Source: Bradyrhizobium sp. URHD0069
Lineage (GTDB): Bacteria; Pseudomonadota; Alphaproteobacteria; Rhizobiales; Xanthobacteraceae
Assembly (NCBI RefSeq): GCF_000701345.1
Contig: NZ_JNIJ01000019.1
Span: 1-64,000, forward strand
DNA: 64,000 bases
Reading direction: 5' to 3'
This document shows positions 56,237 through 64,000 of this stretch, piece after piece (the first letter of the stretch is position 1; the number at the start of each line of letters is the position of its first letter). The notes below the pieces were generated by a model. It saw nothing but the letters and a program-made list of their open reading frames with translations. It ran no database searches and was not told where the DNA came from. A program made the translations under genes and the position numbers.

Positions 56237-56627
56237 CTCACATCCTCCCACCCTTGCGGCCAGTGAAGGCGACACTGCAAGCCGTCTTCATTGTCAAAAC
56301 AATTATGCGTCGGCGCGGCCAGCGCCGACAAGCGGAACAGATACAACCTTTGGCGGGGCTTGATTGTTGCGCGCGATCAATTGCAGGCGAGGCGGCGCAG
56401 GCCGGCGGCCTGGCTGCCATCACGAATCGGTTTCGGAAGGTCAAAAAGCCGCACGCGGCGCTTGCCTGCTGGTTAAACGGTAACCAGAAACCGCAATTTT
56501 TCGATGACGGGCTGGCGCCCGGGGCGAATACCCCCTAAATGGCCTCCCCGGGCCCAGGCGGCCTGCCGGAACCAAAGACCAACAATCGGCATTAGCAGGG
56601 CGTACCAGGAGCAAGGCGTCTAAGGTC
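56237..56627. promoter_or_regulatory. Divergent intergenic region, acs / topoisomerase IB
   Basis: 391 bases that must carry promoters for both flanking genes. No clear operator, hairpin or reading frame with a binding site was found. Confidence 0.4.
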
Positions 56628-57728
56628 ATGATGGATCAGCAGAATTTCGAGGCTACGCGGCCCGCTTCCGCCGATCCGCAGGTTGTCGTAACGCCGGGAG
56701 CCCGCACCTCAGTTGAATTCCTCGCCAAAGAGCTCGGGTTGAAGCTCGGCGACCAGAATAAATTGACCATTCGCCGCATCAAGCGGGGAAAAAGCTATTC
56801 ATTCGTTCGCGCCAACGGTACTGCAATCCGGCACACCGGCACGATCAAGCGCCTTCACTCGATGGCGGTGCCCCCGGCCTATGCCGAGGTCCGCTATTCG
56901 CCGGATCCGGCCTCGCACCTGCAGGCCGTCGGCCGCGACGCCGCGGGCCGACTGCAGTACCGCTATCACGCCGATTGGGAAAAGGTTCGCGAACAGCGCA
57001 AGGCACATCGGCTGGCGCGGCTGGTCGCGGCCTTGCCGAAAATTCGCCGCAACGTCTCGATGCATCTGTCGGGTGACGCGCCGACGCGGGAATTCGCGCT
57101 GGCAGCGGTAATCGAACTGATCGCGCGCACCGCGATCCGTCCAGGCAATGAGTCCTATGCCCGTCTCAGCGGTACCCGCGGCGCTACCACGCTTCTGAAA
57201 TCGAACGTCGTGCTCGAAGACGATTGTGTGGTGCTGACCTTCAAGGCCAAGGGCGGCAAGGCCGTGCGCAAGGAATGCGACGCGGCCAAGTTGGTTCGCG
57301 CCATCGGTATCCTGCGCGGCGTGCCGGGCAAGCGGATGTTTCAGTACAGGGACAATTCCGGCAACGTCCGCGGTGTCAGCACCACGTCGGTCAACGCGTT
57401 CCTGCGCGAGATTGCCGGCATCAAGATTTCGCTCAAGGATTTTCGCACCCTGATGGCATCCGCCGTGGTGCTGGAATCGCTGTCGCGGATTTCGCCGGCG
57501 GCGAGCGCCCGCGGCCGCCGCAAGCAGGTGCTGGAAGCCGTGCGCGCCGCCGCGGACGAACTATCGAATACGCCGGCGATCTGCCGCAAGAGCTACGTGC
57601 ACGATACCATCGTCACCGCCTTCGAAGATGGCATCCTCGAGCGCTTTGCGGCAACGATGAAGGGCTATCGCTCGCAATCGAAGCGCGAGCAACTCCTGGC
57701 CCAGGTGGTCGCGACCGCTGCGGCTTAA
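56628..57728 (+). CDS. DNA topoisomerase IB
   Basis: 366 residues of the bacterial/poxvirus-like type IB topoisomerase. N-terminal domain: SFVRANGTAIRHTGTIKRLH and PPAYAEVRYSPDPASHLQAV. Catalytic domain: AVIELIARTAIRPGNESYAR (first Arg), GATTLLKSNVVLEDD, the KxxxxR region VLTFKAKGGKAVRKECD, SLKDFRTLMASAVVLESL, and the active tyrosine in ICRKSYVHDTIVTAFEDG. It relaxes supercoils through a 3'-phosphotyrosine link. Frequent in Rhizobiales; stands alone here. Confidence 0.92.
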   Translation: MMDQQNFEATRPASADPQVVVTPGARTSVEFLAKELGLKLGDQNKLTIRRIKRGKSYSFVRANGTAIRHTGTIKRLHSMAVPPAYAEVRYSPDPASHLQAVGRDAAGRLQYRYHADWEKVREQRKAHRLARLVAALPKIRRNVSMHLSGDAPTREFALAAVIELIARTAIRPGNESYARLSGTRGATTLLKSNVVLEDDCVVLTFKAKGGKAVRKECDAAKLVRAIGILRGVPGKRMFQYRDNSGNVRGVSTTSVNAFLREIAGIKISLKDFRTLMASAVVLESLSRISPAASARGRRKQVLEAVRAAADELSNTPAICRKSYVHDTIVTAFEDGILERFAATMKGYRSQSKREQLLAQVVATAAA

Positions 57729-57734
57729 TCTTTC

Positions 57735-57827
57735 CTCATCGTGGCGAGGAGCACGTCTTTGCGTCTCGAACCATGACCGCGCATCCTTCGAGACGGCGCC
57801 AGCGCGCCTCCTCGGGATGAGGCGGGG
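57735..57827. repeat. Dispersed palindromic intergenic repeat
   Basis: TCATCGTGGCGAGGAGCACG, then CGTCTCGAACCATG...CATCCTTCGAGACGG, then CGCGCCTCCTCGGGATGAGG. The outer and inner parts are self-complementary, typical of the REP-like units found between convergent genes in Bradyrhizobium; here it separates the topoisomerase and EVE genes and may also end transcription. Confidence 0.55.
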
Positions 57828-58247
57828 TTAGAGCCCACCCATCTTGCAGACGATCTTCCATTCCTCCGCGGTCACCGGCTGCACCGACAGCCGCGAATAT
57901 TTCACCAGCGCCATGTCGACCAACCGCTTGTCCGCCTTGATGGCGGCCATCGTCACCGGCGTCTTCAGGGGCTTGTCCGCCTTCAGGTCGACGCAAACAA
58001 ATTTGCCGGTCTTGTCGCTCGGATCGGGATAGGCCTCCTTGATCACCTCCGCTATGCCGACGATCTCCTTGCCCTCGTTGGAATGATAGAAGAAGGCGAG
58101 GTCGCCTTTCTTCATCTTCACGAGGTTCTGCCGTGCGGTGAAATTGCGCACGCCGGTCCAGGCCTCGCCCTTGGCGCCTTTCGCCACTTGCTGGTCCCAT
58201 GACCAGCTCGAAGGTTCGGATTTCACCAGCCAGTACGCCATGGTCAT
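57828..58247 (-). CDS. EVE-domain protein (Thy28-like)
   Basis: 139 residues making up a single EVE domain: [83 protein letters not shown] domains are PUA-like folds that bind modified bases in DNA or RNA. In Alphaproteobacteria a lone EVE gene next to gpsA and tsaD is common and is probably a housekeeping gene, not a defence gene. It overlaps the gpsA stop by four bases. Confidence 0.93.
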   Translation of the reverse strand: MTMAYWLVKSEPSSWSWDQQVAKGAKGEAWTGVRNFTARQNLVKMKKGDLAFFYHSNEGKEIVGIAEVIKEAYPDPSDKTGKFVCVDLKADKPLKTPVTMAAIKADKRLVDMALVKYSRLSVQPVTAEEWKIVCKMGGL

Positions 58248-59224
58248 CCCTCCGCCTTGAATGGGCGCGTCAGCAAGCTTTCGATCGCCGCGTCGATCGT
58301 CATTGCGCCGCTTAGGATCGCCGCGACGGCATTTGATACCGGCATATCGACATTTTGCGAAGCCGCCAGTTCGATCAGCACCGGTGCGGTGAATTCGCCT
58401 TCGGCAAGCCTGTCGCGTGGCGGCCGCTCGCCACGCCCGAGCGCGATGCCGAGTGCGAGATTGCGCGATTGGGGGCTGGAGCAGGTCAGGATCAGGTCGC
58501 CCAGGCCTGAAAGACCCGACATGGTTTCGCTGCGCGCGCCGCAGGCGCGCCCGAGCCGCATCAGTTCGCTGAAGCCGCGCGTGGTCAATGCGGCCTGCGC
58601 CGATGCACCCAGCTTCCTGCCGACCACGATACCGGCCGCGATCGCCAGCACGTTTTTCGCCGCGCCGCCGATCTCGACGCCGCGGACATCTGTGGTGTGG
58701 TAGGGCCGGAAGGTTGACGAGCCCAGCGCCTGCACCAGCGAGCCGGCGAGCTGCTCATCATTGGCGGCCAGCGTGACGGCAGTTGGAAGGCCGCGTGCGA
58801 CGTCGTCAGCAAAACTCGGCCCTGACAGGATCGCCGGCATGGCGTCGGGGGCGGCTTCCGCGATCACTTCGGTCATGAACCTGTGCGTGCCGCGCTCGAT
58901 ACCCTTGGCGCAGGCGATAACAGGCGTCGCCGTGACGAGATGAGGGGCAAGCGCCGTGACGGCCTCGCGTAAATTCTGCGCGGGCGTCGCAATCAAAATA
59001 ATGTCTGCGCGTGCGGCAACGGCCATATTGTCCGTCAGCCTGACGCTCGCCTCCAGCCGCGCGCCGGACAATTTTGGATTGGCGCGCGTTGCCGCAATCT
59101 GTGCCGCGCTCTCCGAGCTACGCGCGTAGAGAACGACATCGCGTCCGGCCCGTGCGGCAACGCCCGCCAGCGCCGTGCCCCACGCGCCGGCGCCGATCAC
59201 CGCGACTGAATTGAACGACGACAT
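58244..59224 (-). CDS. gpsA: Glycerol-3-phosphate dehydrogenase [NAD(P)+]
   Basis: 326 residues. NAD(P)-binding Rossmann N-terminus [40 protein letters not shown]; the conserved [20 protein letters not shown], and the C-terminal [20 protein letters not shown] with the catalytic lysine, then [18 protein letters not shown]. It reduces dihydroxyacetone phosphate to sn-glycerol 3-phosphate for phospholipid synthesis. It is downstream of tsaD and overlaps the EVE gene. Confidence 0.96.
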   Translation of the reverse strand: MSSFNSVAVIGAGAWGTALAGVAARAGRDVVLYARSSESAAQIAATRANPKLSGARLEASVRLTDNMAVAARADIILIATPAQNLREAVTALAPHLVTATPVIACAKGIERGTHRFMTEVIAEAAPDAMPAILSGPSFADDVARGLPTAVTLAANDEQLAGSLVQALGSSTFRPYHTTDVRGVEIGGAAKNVLAIAAGIVVGRKLGASAQAALTTRGFSELMRLGRACGARSETMSGLSGLGDLILTCSSPQSRNLALGIALGRGERPPRDRLAEGEFTAPVLIELAASQNVDMPVSNAVAAILSGAMTIDAAIESLLTRPFKAEG

Positions 59225-59316
59225 CGGAAAGCCTCAGCTATGCTCCCTCGCCCCGCTCCTGCGGAGAGAGGTAAGGAAGGCGATCGCGGCAAGATTCCCC
59301 ATTCATCCAAAAATCT

Positions 59317-60408
59317 CTAGAAACCCGCACGCGTATTTGCAAATCCGGCCGGCGCGGTGGCGTTTGCATCGAGCAGCCAGCGTGCGCGGGGCGGTGCGTC
59401 CATTGTATCAGTCATGCCGAGCGCCAGCCGCTCGGCACCGGCCCAGGCGATCATCGCGCCGTTATCTGTGCACAAGGCGGGCGGCGGAATGATCAGCGTG
59501 GTCTGCGCTCTTGCGGCGACATCCTGCAACGCGCCACGGATCGCCTGATTGGCGGCAACGCCGCCGGCGGCGACCAGGGCGCGGGGCGGGCCGAATTGTT
59601 CGTGAAAAAGTCTCAGGCCGACGCTGAGGCGGTCAGCCGTCGATTCCAGCACCGCGGCCTGAAAGCTGGCGCAGAGATCGCTGATGTCCTGCGGCTCCAA
59701 CGGGGCCAGCCGGCTGGCCTCGTTTCGCACGGCGGTCTTCAGTCCCGACAACGAAAAATTCGCGTCGTCGCGTCCGAGCATCGGCCGCGGAAACGCAAAC
59801 CGTTTCGCATCGCCACCGCCAGCTGCGCGCTCGACCTCAGGTCCGCCCGGATAAGGCAGTCCGAGCATCTTGGCGACCTTGTCGAAGGCTTCGCCCATGG
59901 CATCATCGACGGTCGTGCCAAGCCGCACATATTTGCCGACGCCGACAACCGCGACGATCTGGGTGTGACCGCCGGAGGCGAGAAACAGGCAATAGGGAAA
60001 CGCCAGCGCGCAGGTCAGCCGCGGCGTGAGCGCGTGGGCTTCGAGATGGTTCACCGCGAGCAGCGGCGTGTTATGCACCATCGCGATCGCCTTTGCGGTG
60101 GTCAGGCCCACGATGACGCCGCCGATCAGGCCGGGGCCGGCGGCGGCAGCGACCGCCGAAAGCTGCGCAAAGCCAACGCCTGCTTCTTTCATCGCACTGC
60201 CCACGATGCCGTCGAGCACATCGACATGGGCGCGCGCCGCGATCTCCGGCACCACGCCGCCGAAGGCGGCATGCTCCTCGGTTTGAGAGCGCACGATGTT
60301 GGACAGAATCTTCCCGCTGCCGTCGCTCTGGCGTTCCACCACGGCGGCTGCGGTCTCATCGCAGGTGGTCTCGATCCCCAACACCAGCATTGACGTGTCG
60401 TTATCCAA
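59317..60408 (-). CDS. tsaD: tRNA N6-adenosine threonylcarbamoyltransferase
   Basis: 363 residues; the frame starts at ATG 60408 with [20 protein letters not shown], and a second in-frame ATG five codons on is possible. Kae1/TsaD features: the metal ligands in [13 protein letters not shown] (H-x-x-x-H), [19 protein letters not shown], the second metal site and [38 protein letters not shown]. With TsaB and TsaE it transfers the threonylcarbamoyl group to A37 of tRNAs that read ANN codons. First gene of the tsaD-gpsA-EVE unit. Confidence 0.96.
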   Translation of the reverse strand: MDNDTSMLVLGIETTCDETAAAVVERQSDGSGKILSNIVRSQTEEHAAFGGVVPEIAARAHVDVLDGIVGSAMKEAGVGFAQLSAVAAAAGPGLIGGVIVGLTTAKAIAMVHNTPLLAVNHLEAHALTPRLTCALAFPYCLFLASGGHTQIVAVVGVGKYVRLGTTVDDAMGEAFDKVAKMLGLPYPGGPEVERAAGGGDAKRFAFPRPMLGRDDANFSLSGLKTAVRNEASRLAPLEPQDISDLCASFQAAVLESTADRLSVGLRLFHEQFGPPRALVAAGGVAANQAIRGALQDVAARAQTTLIIPPPALCTDNGAMIAWAGAERLALGMTDTMDAPPRARWLLDANATAPAGFANTRAGF

Positions 60409-60455
60409 TTTGAGCCCTTGCGCTATCGGCCAAAGCGGCGTTTCGGTATCACCCT

Positions 60456-60545
60456 AAGCGTTTTTCAAGCGAAGTGGATACCGGTCGCGCAACGAAAACG
60501 CGTCGAAATAAAGAGATTAGAGCCTCGGTTCTGTCAGCGCCGATC
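60456..60545. repeat. Dispersed intergenic repeat, copy 1 (left of hemD)
   Basis: AAGCGTTTTTCAAGCGAAGT, GGATACCGGTCGCGCAACGA, AAACGCGTCGAAATAAAGAG, ATTAGAGCCTCGGTTCTG. The same word order reappears at 61363-61475 on the other side of hemD. This matches, from memory, a repeat common in Bradyrhizobium intergenic DNA. Confidence 0.65.
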
Positions 60546-60619
60546 AGGCTCTAGCATTGCGAGGTCGCAAGGTGCAATCGTCCGCTGATGCAGAATGCCT
60601 GCTGGCGAGAGGTTAATGT

Positions 60620-61357
60620 ATGGCTGTTCTCGTCACCCGCCCGCATCCTGACGATGAGGCCACAGCCTCTGCGCTGCGTGCCAAAGGTTTTGAGGTGCTG
60701 CTGGCGCCGCTGCTGCGGTTCGAGCCGGTCGCGTTCCCTGATGACGAGGACGCGCGCTACGGCGCGGTTATCGTCACCAGCGCCAATGCGGTGCGCGGCA
60801 TCGAGCCTCACCTCGAGGGCAGTCGATTGCTCAAGCTGCCGCTGTTTGCAGTTGGCGAACATAGCGCCGCCGCCGCCCGCCGCGCCGGCTTCGAAAACGT
60901 GATCGCAGCAAATGGCGATGCCGCGAGGTTGCGCGATCTGGTGCTCGCAGGCGTGAAGGCGAAGCAGCTGAAGAAAGCGAGCCCGCTGCTTTATCTGGCG
61001 GGTGCTGATCTATCGCGCGATCTGGCCGGCGAACTCGGCGATCACGGCTTCAACATCGTCACCCGGACGACTTACAGGATGGTAGCCATGTCCAGCCTGC
61101 CGCGCGAAGTATGTGACGCCTTTGCAGCCAACCGGATCGAAGCAGTGCTGCACTATTCACAGCGCAGCGCGCGCGTGTTTCTGGAAGCCGTGCGGGCCGC
61201 CGGCGTCGAAATATCGGCATTGGCGATCCCGCAATGCTGCATCTCCGCTACGGTAGCCTCCGTGGTCCGCGACGCCGGAGCCATGCAAGTCATGGTGGCG
61301 GCGTCGCCGGATGAAAATGCCTTGTTCGAGGCGCTCGATCGTGCTTTGCGCTCCTGA
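60620..61357 (+). CDS. hemD: Uroporphyrinogen-III synthase
   Basis: 245 residues in two alpha/beta lobes of the HemD fold. Recognisable parts: MAVLVTRPHPDDEATASALR at the start, YGAVIVTSANAVRGIEPHLE, LPLFAVGEHSAAAARRAGFE, LLYLAGADLSRDLAGELGDH, EAVLHYSQRSARVFLEAVRA near the end. HemD closes and inverts the linear tetrapyrrole hydroxymethylbilane. The gene is followed by the mitofilin-like and hemY genes, the usual alphaproteobacterial order, but hemC is not found upstream. Confidence 0.85.
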   Translation: MAVLVTRPHPDDEATASALRAKGFEVLLAPLLRFEPVAFPDDEDARYGAVIVTSANAVRGIEPHLEGSRLLKLPLFAVGEHSAAAARRAGFENVIAANGDAARLRDLVLAGVKAKQLKKASPLLYLAGADLSRDLAGELGDHGFNIVTRTTYRMVAMSSLPREVCDAFAANRIEAVLHYSQRSARVFLEAVRAAGVEISALAIPQCCISATVASVVRDAGAMQVMVAASPDENALFEALDRALRS

Positions 61358-61362
61358 TCGCG

Positions 61363-61475
61363 CTACAAAGCTTTTCGAGCGAAGCATGCCCTCGGACTTG
61401 ATCCGATACCGCTCGCGTCAAGAAAACGCGTCAAAACAGTCCATTAGGTTCCGATTCAATCAGAACCGAGACTCA
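61363..61475. repeat. Dispersed intergenic repeat, copy 2 (right of hemD)
   Basis: AAAGCTTTTCGAGCGAAGCA, GATACCGCTCGCGTCAAGAA, AACGCGTCAAAACAGTCCAT, then GGTTCCGATTCAATCAGAACC, which is an inverted repeat. It matches copy 1 at 60456-60545 over the shared words, with an insertion near the start. Confidence 0.65.
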
Positions 61476-61530
61476 GAGAGGACATGCCGAATCTGGTACG
61501 TTCGGCTGTAACAGTTAGGGAACCGCAGGG

Positions 61531-62667
61531 ATGGTCGATGACAACCCCGAACCTACCGATCAATCGCCGGATCCGGGCCGTGCCAAACGCGCGCCGCCGA
61601 CCATCGACCTGGAAGCTACCGAAGTGCCCGGCGAGACCGGGAAGGTGGGCGGTGAAGCCGAGCCAGAGCGCAGTTCCCAGCAGTCCACGGCCGCGGCGAT
61701 TTCGTCTTGGGTCATTGCGGCCGTTTCCGGCGCAGTCGCCGCCTCACTGGTGATCGCTGTGGCCTGGATTCTCGGATGGCCTGCGGTTTTGCCAGCGACG
61801 CCAGTCGCGCCTCAGGTCAACGCGGCTGCAATCGATGATCTCGCCGCGCGTGTCGCGAGCGTCGAGTCCAAGACCAGCAAGCCTCCGGCCGCAGCGCCCG
61901 ACCCGGCGGCAGCCATCCGTATCGAGGCACTGGAAAAATCCTTGGCCTCGCTGCGTAGCGAACTCGCAACTGCGCGCGCGCAGTCGGCGAAGTTGGCCGC
62001 TGCCGTCGATGACGTGAAAGCAGCGCCGCTCGAATCAGCATCCCCGGTGGATCTTTCTGCGATCAACGAGCGCATCGCCGGACTAGAGCGCGCTACGGGC
62101 GCCCAGGGTGCCGAGATCGCCCAGGAAAGCGCTAGGGCTGCAGATGATGTGCCGCTGCGCCGGATCGTGGCGGCAGCCTTGCTCGATGTTCTGGTTCGGA
62201 CCGGCGATCCCTATCCCGCCGCACTGGCAGCGGCGAAATCACTGTCGGAGAACGCAGATGCGGTGAAGCCGCTCGATGGCTTTGCGGCCTCGGGCGTGCC
62301 GAGCGCGGCTGGCCTCAGCCGCGAGCTGCTGACCCTGGTACCAAAGCTGTCGCCGCCGGCGCCGGAGAATTCCACGACCGGCACAAGCATTGTCGATCGC
62401 CTGCAGGCCGGCGCCGCAAAGCTTGTCCGCATCGAACGCACCGATGGTGTCGGCAACGATCGCGGCGCTGTGGTCGCACGGGTCACGGCGGCGGCGCTGC
62501 GCAACGATTTCGCCGAGGCGCGGCGCGAGTTGAAGACGCTGGCGCCTGCCGATCGCGCCGCAGCCCAATCATGGATCGAGAAAGCCGATGCGCGCGACGC
62601 GGCGCTCGCCGCATCACGTCAATTTGCAGATGATGCGATGGCGGCGCTCGCCAAACCGCGGCAATAG
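61531..62667 (+). CDS. Mitofilin-like (COG4223) membrane protein
   Basis: 378 residues. A disordered, acidic N-terminus (about 1-55), one membrane helix (SWVIAAVSGAVAASLVIAVA WILGW in two parts, residues 58-82), a coiled-coil stem (IRIEALEKSLASLRSELATA and following), and a C-terminal helical domain (GDPYPAALAAAKSLSENADA and RNDFAEARRELKTLAPADRA). This is the alphaproteobacterial relative of mitochondrial Mic60/mitofilin, which shapes inner membranes. Conserved location between hemD and hemY supports the call. Confidence 0.85.
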   Translation: MVDDNPEPTDQSPDPGRAKRAPPTIDLEATEVPGETGKVGGEAEPERSSQQSTAAAISSWVIAAVSGAVAASLVIAVAWILGWPAVLPATPVAPQVNAAAIDDLAARVASVESKTSKPPAAAPDPAAAIRIEALEKSLASLRSELATARAQSAKLAAAVDDVKAAPLESASPVDLSAINERIAGLERATGAQGAEIAQESARAADDVPLRRIVAAALLDVLVRTGDPYPAALAAAKSLSENADAVKPLDGFAASGVPSAAGLSRELLTLVPKLSPPAPENSTTGTSIVDRLQAGAAKLVRIERTDGVGNDRGAVVARVTAAALRNDFAEARRELKTLAPADRAAAQSWIEKADARDAALAASRQFADDAMAALAKPRQ

Positions 62668-62674
62668 GAACTCG

Positions 62675-64000
62675 ATGTACCGGATCATTCTGTTTTTGGT
62701 GTTGATCGCGCTCGCTGCCGCGGGTGCGGCGTGGATGGCCGATCACACCGGCGAAGTCACGCTGTCTATCAGCGGCTGGCGTATCGAAGCTTCGCTGCCG
62801 GTATTCGCACTGGCGCTAGGCATCACCGTCGTCGCCGCGATGCTGGCCTGGACGATTTTGCTTGCGCTCTGGCGCATGCCCGAGCGAATCCGGCGCGGCC
62901 GCCGCGAACGCCGTCAGGCGCGCGGCCGGCATGCCATCACCCAGGGGCTGCTCGCGATCGGCCAGGGCGATTCCGCTGCGGCCCGCCAGCACGCCGATGT
63001 CGCGCGCCGCAATGCCGCGCATGATCCGCTTGCGTTACTCTTGCACGCGCAATCGGCGCAGCTCGACGGCGACCGCGAAGGGGCGAGAGCGGCGTTCCGC
63101 ACCATGGCCGAACGCGGCGACACGCGGCTGTTGGGATTGCGCGGCTTGTTCATCGAAGCGCAGCGTGCCGACGATCCCATCGCCGCGGTGATGATCGCGG
63201 AAGAAGCGCTGAAGCTGGCGCCGGGATCGACCTGGGCGTCGCATGCGGTATTGGGATTTCGCTGCGCCAAGGGCGATTGGAGCGGCGCGCTGACCATCCT
63301 CGATGACAATCTCGCATCCGGGCTGATCGACAAAGCGGTGTATCGGCGTCAACGCGGCGTGTTGCTGACGGCGCGCGCGCTGGAGCTGGAACACGTCGAC
63401 CGCGATAAGTCGCGTGAGTGCGTGATGGAAGCGGTGAAGCTCGCGCCGACCCTGGTGCCGGCCGCGGTGCTCGCCAGCAAATATGAGAGCGAGGCGCACC
63501 AGGTGCGGCGTGCGATGCGGATCGTGGAGGCCGCCTGGCTGGCGCATCCGCATCCCGATCTCGCCGATGCCTACGCGCATGTGAAGCTAGGCGATTCCGC
63601 CCGCCAGCGGCTGATCCGCGTCGAGACGCTGGCCGCCAAGGCGCCCGGGCATCTTGAGAGCGCACTCGCGGTTGCACGTGCCGCGATCGACGCCTCGGAG
63701 TTTGCACGCGCGCGCGAGGCGCTGGCGCCGTTCACAGCAGTGCCGACACAACGCGTGGCGATGCTGATGGCGGAAATCGAACGCACCGAACACGGCGACA
63801 GCGGCCGGGCGCGGGCGTGGACCTTGCGCGCGGTGCGCGCGCTGCACGATCCGGTCTGGACCGCGGATGGATATGTCTCGGACCGCTGGCGGCCGGTGTC
63901 GCCGGTGTCGGGCCGGCTCGACGCCTTTCAATGGCAGACGCCGCTTGCAGCCTTGCCTTCGGATAAACAGACGACCGTCGAACCTTCCCCCTTCGAGGAA
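62675..64000 (+). CDS. hemY: HemY N-terminal-domain protein, cut by the window end
   Basis: 442 residues are visible from ATG at 62675 (AGGAA upstream); the frame is open to the last base, so the C-terminus lies outside. The N-terminus has two membrane helices (IILFLVLIALAAAGAAWMA and LPVFALALGITVVAAMLAWT) joined by ITLSISGWRIEA-like periplasmic loop, then a tetratricopeptide-like helical domain (DPLALLLHAQSAQLDGDREG, HVDRDKSRECVMEAVKLAP). It follows the mitofilin-like gene by seven bases. The gene is called hemY through the linkage to hem genes; it is unrelated to the HemY/HemG oxidases, and its role in haem synthesis is unclear. Confidence 0.88.
   Translation, partial: MYRIILFLVLIALAAAGAAWMADHTGEVTLSISGWRIEASLPVFALALGITVVAAMLAWTILLALWRMPERIRRGRRERRQARGRHAITQGLLAIGQGDSAAARQHADVARRNAAHDPLALLLHAQSAQLDGDREGARAAFRTMAERGDTRLLGLRGLFIEAQRADDPIAAVMIAEEALKLAPGSTWASHAVLGFRCAKGDWSGALTILDDNLASGLIDKAVYRRQRGVLLTARALELEHVDRDKSRECVMEAVKLAPTLVPAAVLASKYESEAHQVRRAMRIVEAAWLAHPHPDLADAYAHVKLGDSARQRLIRVETLAAKAPGHLESALAVARAAIDASEFARAREALAPFTAVPTQRVAMLMAEIERTEHGDSGRARAWTLRAVRALHDPVWTADGYVSDRWRPVSPVSGRLDAFQWQTPLAALPSDKQTTVEPSPFEE

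Noticed and set aside
57828..58247. EVE protein as part of a modified-base restriction system
   Set aside because: It is a lone domain in a housekeeping cluster with gpsA and tsaD; no nuclease is nearby.

Overview
The window looks like a piece of an alphaproteobacterial chromosome of the Bradyrhizobium / Rhodopseudomonas type (Nitrobacteraceae). The right part has the high-GC housekeeping content of that group: tsaD, gpsA, an EVE-domain gene, then hemD, a mitofilin-like gene and hemY; purH, heparinase and rsmB with a DUF1674/SDHAF4 gene; a DUF2239 gene; and short dispersed intergenic repeats. The assignment rests on family recognition and gene order read by eye, not on a database search.

Two compartments meet at about 37.33 kb. 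Bases 1 to 37,334 are accessory DNA. The right border is a 56-base copy of the 3' part of a tRNA-Gly(GCC), next to a tyrosine recombinase that reads into the island. I found no intact tRNA-Gly to the left, so the other end of the island is probably outside the window.

Island, left to right. (1) 1-3.9 kb: the end of an IS3-family element, then short genes, several of them broken. I could reassemble three by reading across frameshifts. (2) 3.9-15.6 kb: a catabolic cluster with a LysR regulator, a complete branched-chain-amino-acid-type ABC importer, a metal-dependent amidohydrolase/decarboxylase, an AA_synth protein, a three-subunit molybdenum hydroxylase (FAD subunit on the opposite strand) and a RidA-type deaminase. 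It looks built to import and degrade a small, probably nitrogen-containing, acid. (3) 15.8-17.8 kb: a broken gene, a membrane-anchored pentapeptide-repeat protein and a small secreted cysteine-rich protein. (4) 18.2-25.7 kb: a tight five-gene minus-strand operon in transcription order: a fusion of a CBM48-like domain with a gluconate-dehydrogenase-subunit-3-like domain, a GMC flavin oxidoreductase, two cupin-ended proteins of unknown type, and a GH13 alpha-glucan-active enzyme. I know of no described system with this composition. It is my best candidate for something new. (5) 26.1-31.7 kb: two unknown membrane proteins, a secreted thiaminase-I-like protein with both catalytic residues, and a mosaic of gene fragments. 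(6) 31.8-37.3 kb: a compact integrative-element module (integrase, unknown protein, AlpA-type regulator, primase/helicase).

Core, 37.7-64 kb: a PQQ-type sugar dehydrogenase with a dihaem cytochrome c, a ketopantoate-reductase-like protein, a DsbA/kappa-GST isomerase, DUF2239, a GST, an SDR, gamma-glutamyltransferase, an MFS transporter, purH, a heparinase-family protein, rsmB, DUF1674, an L,D-transpeptidase, acs, topoisomerase IB, an EVE protein, gpsA, tsaD, hemD, a mitofilin-like protein and hemY (cut by the window end). hemC, which I would have expected between tsaD and hemD, is not there.
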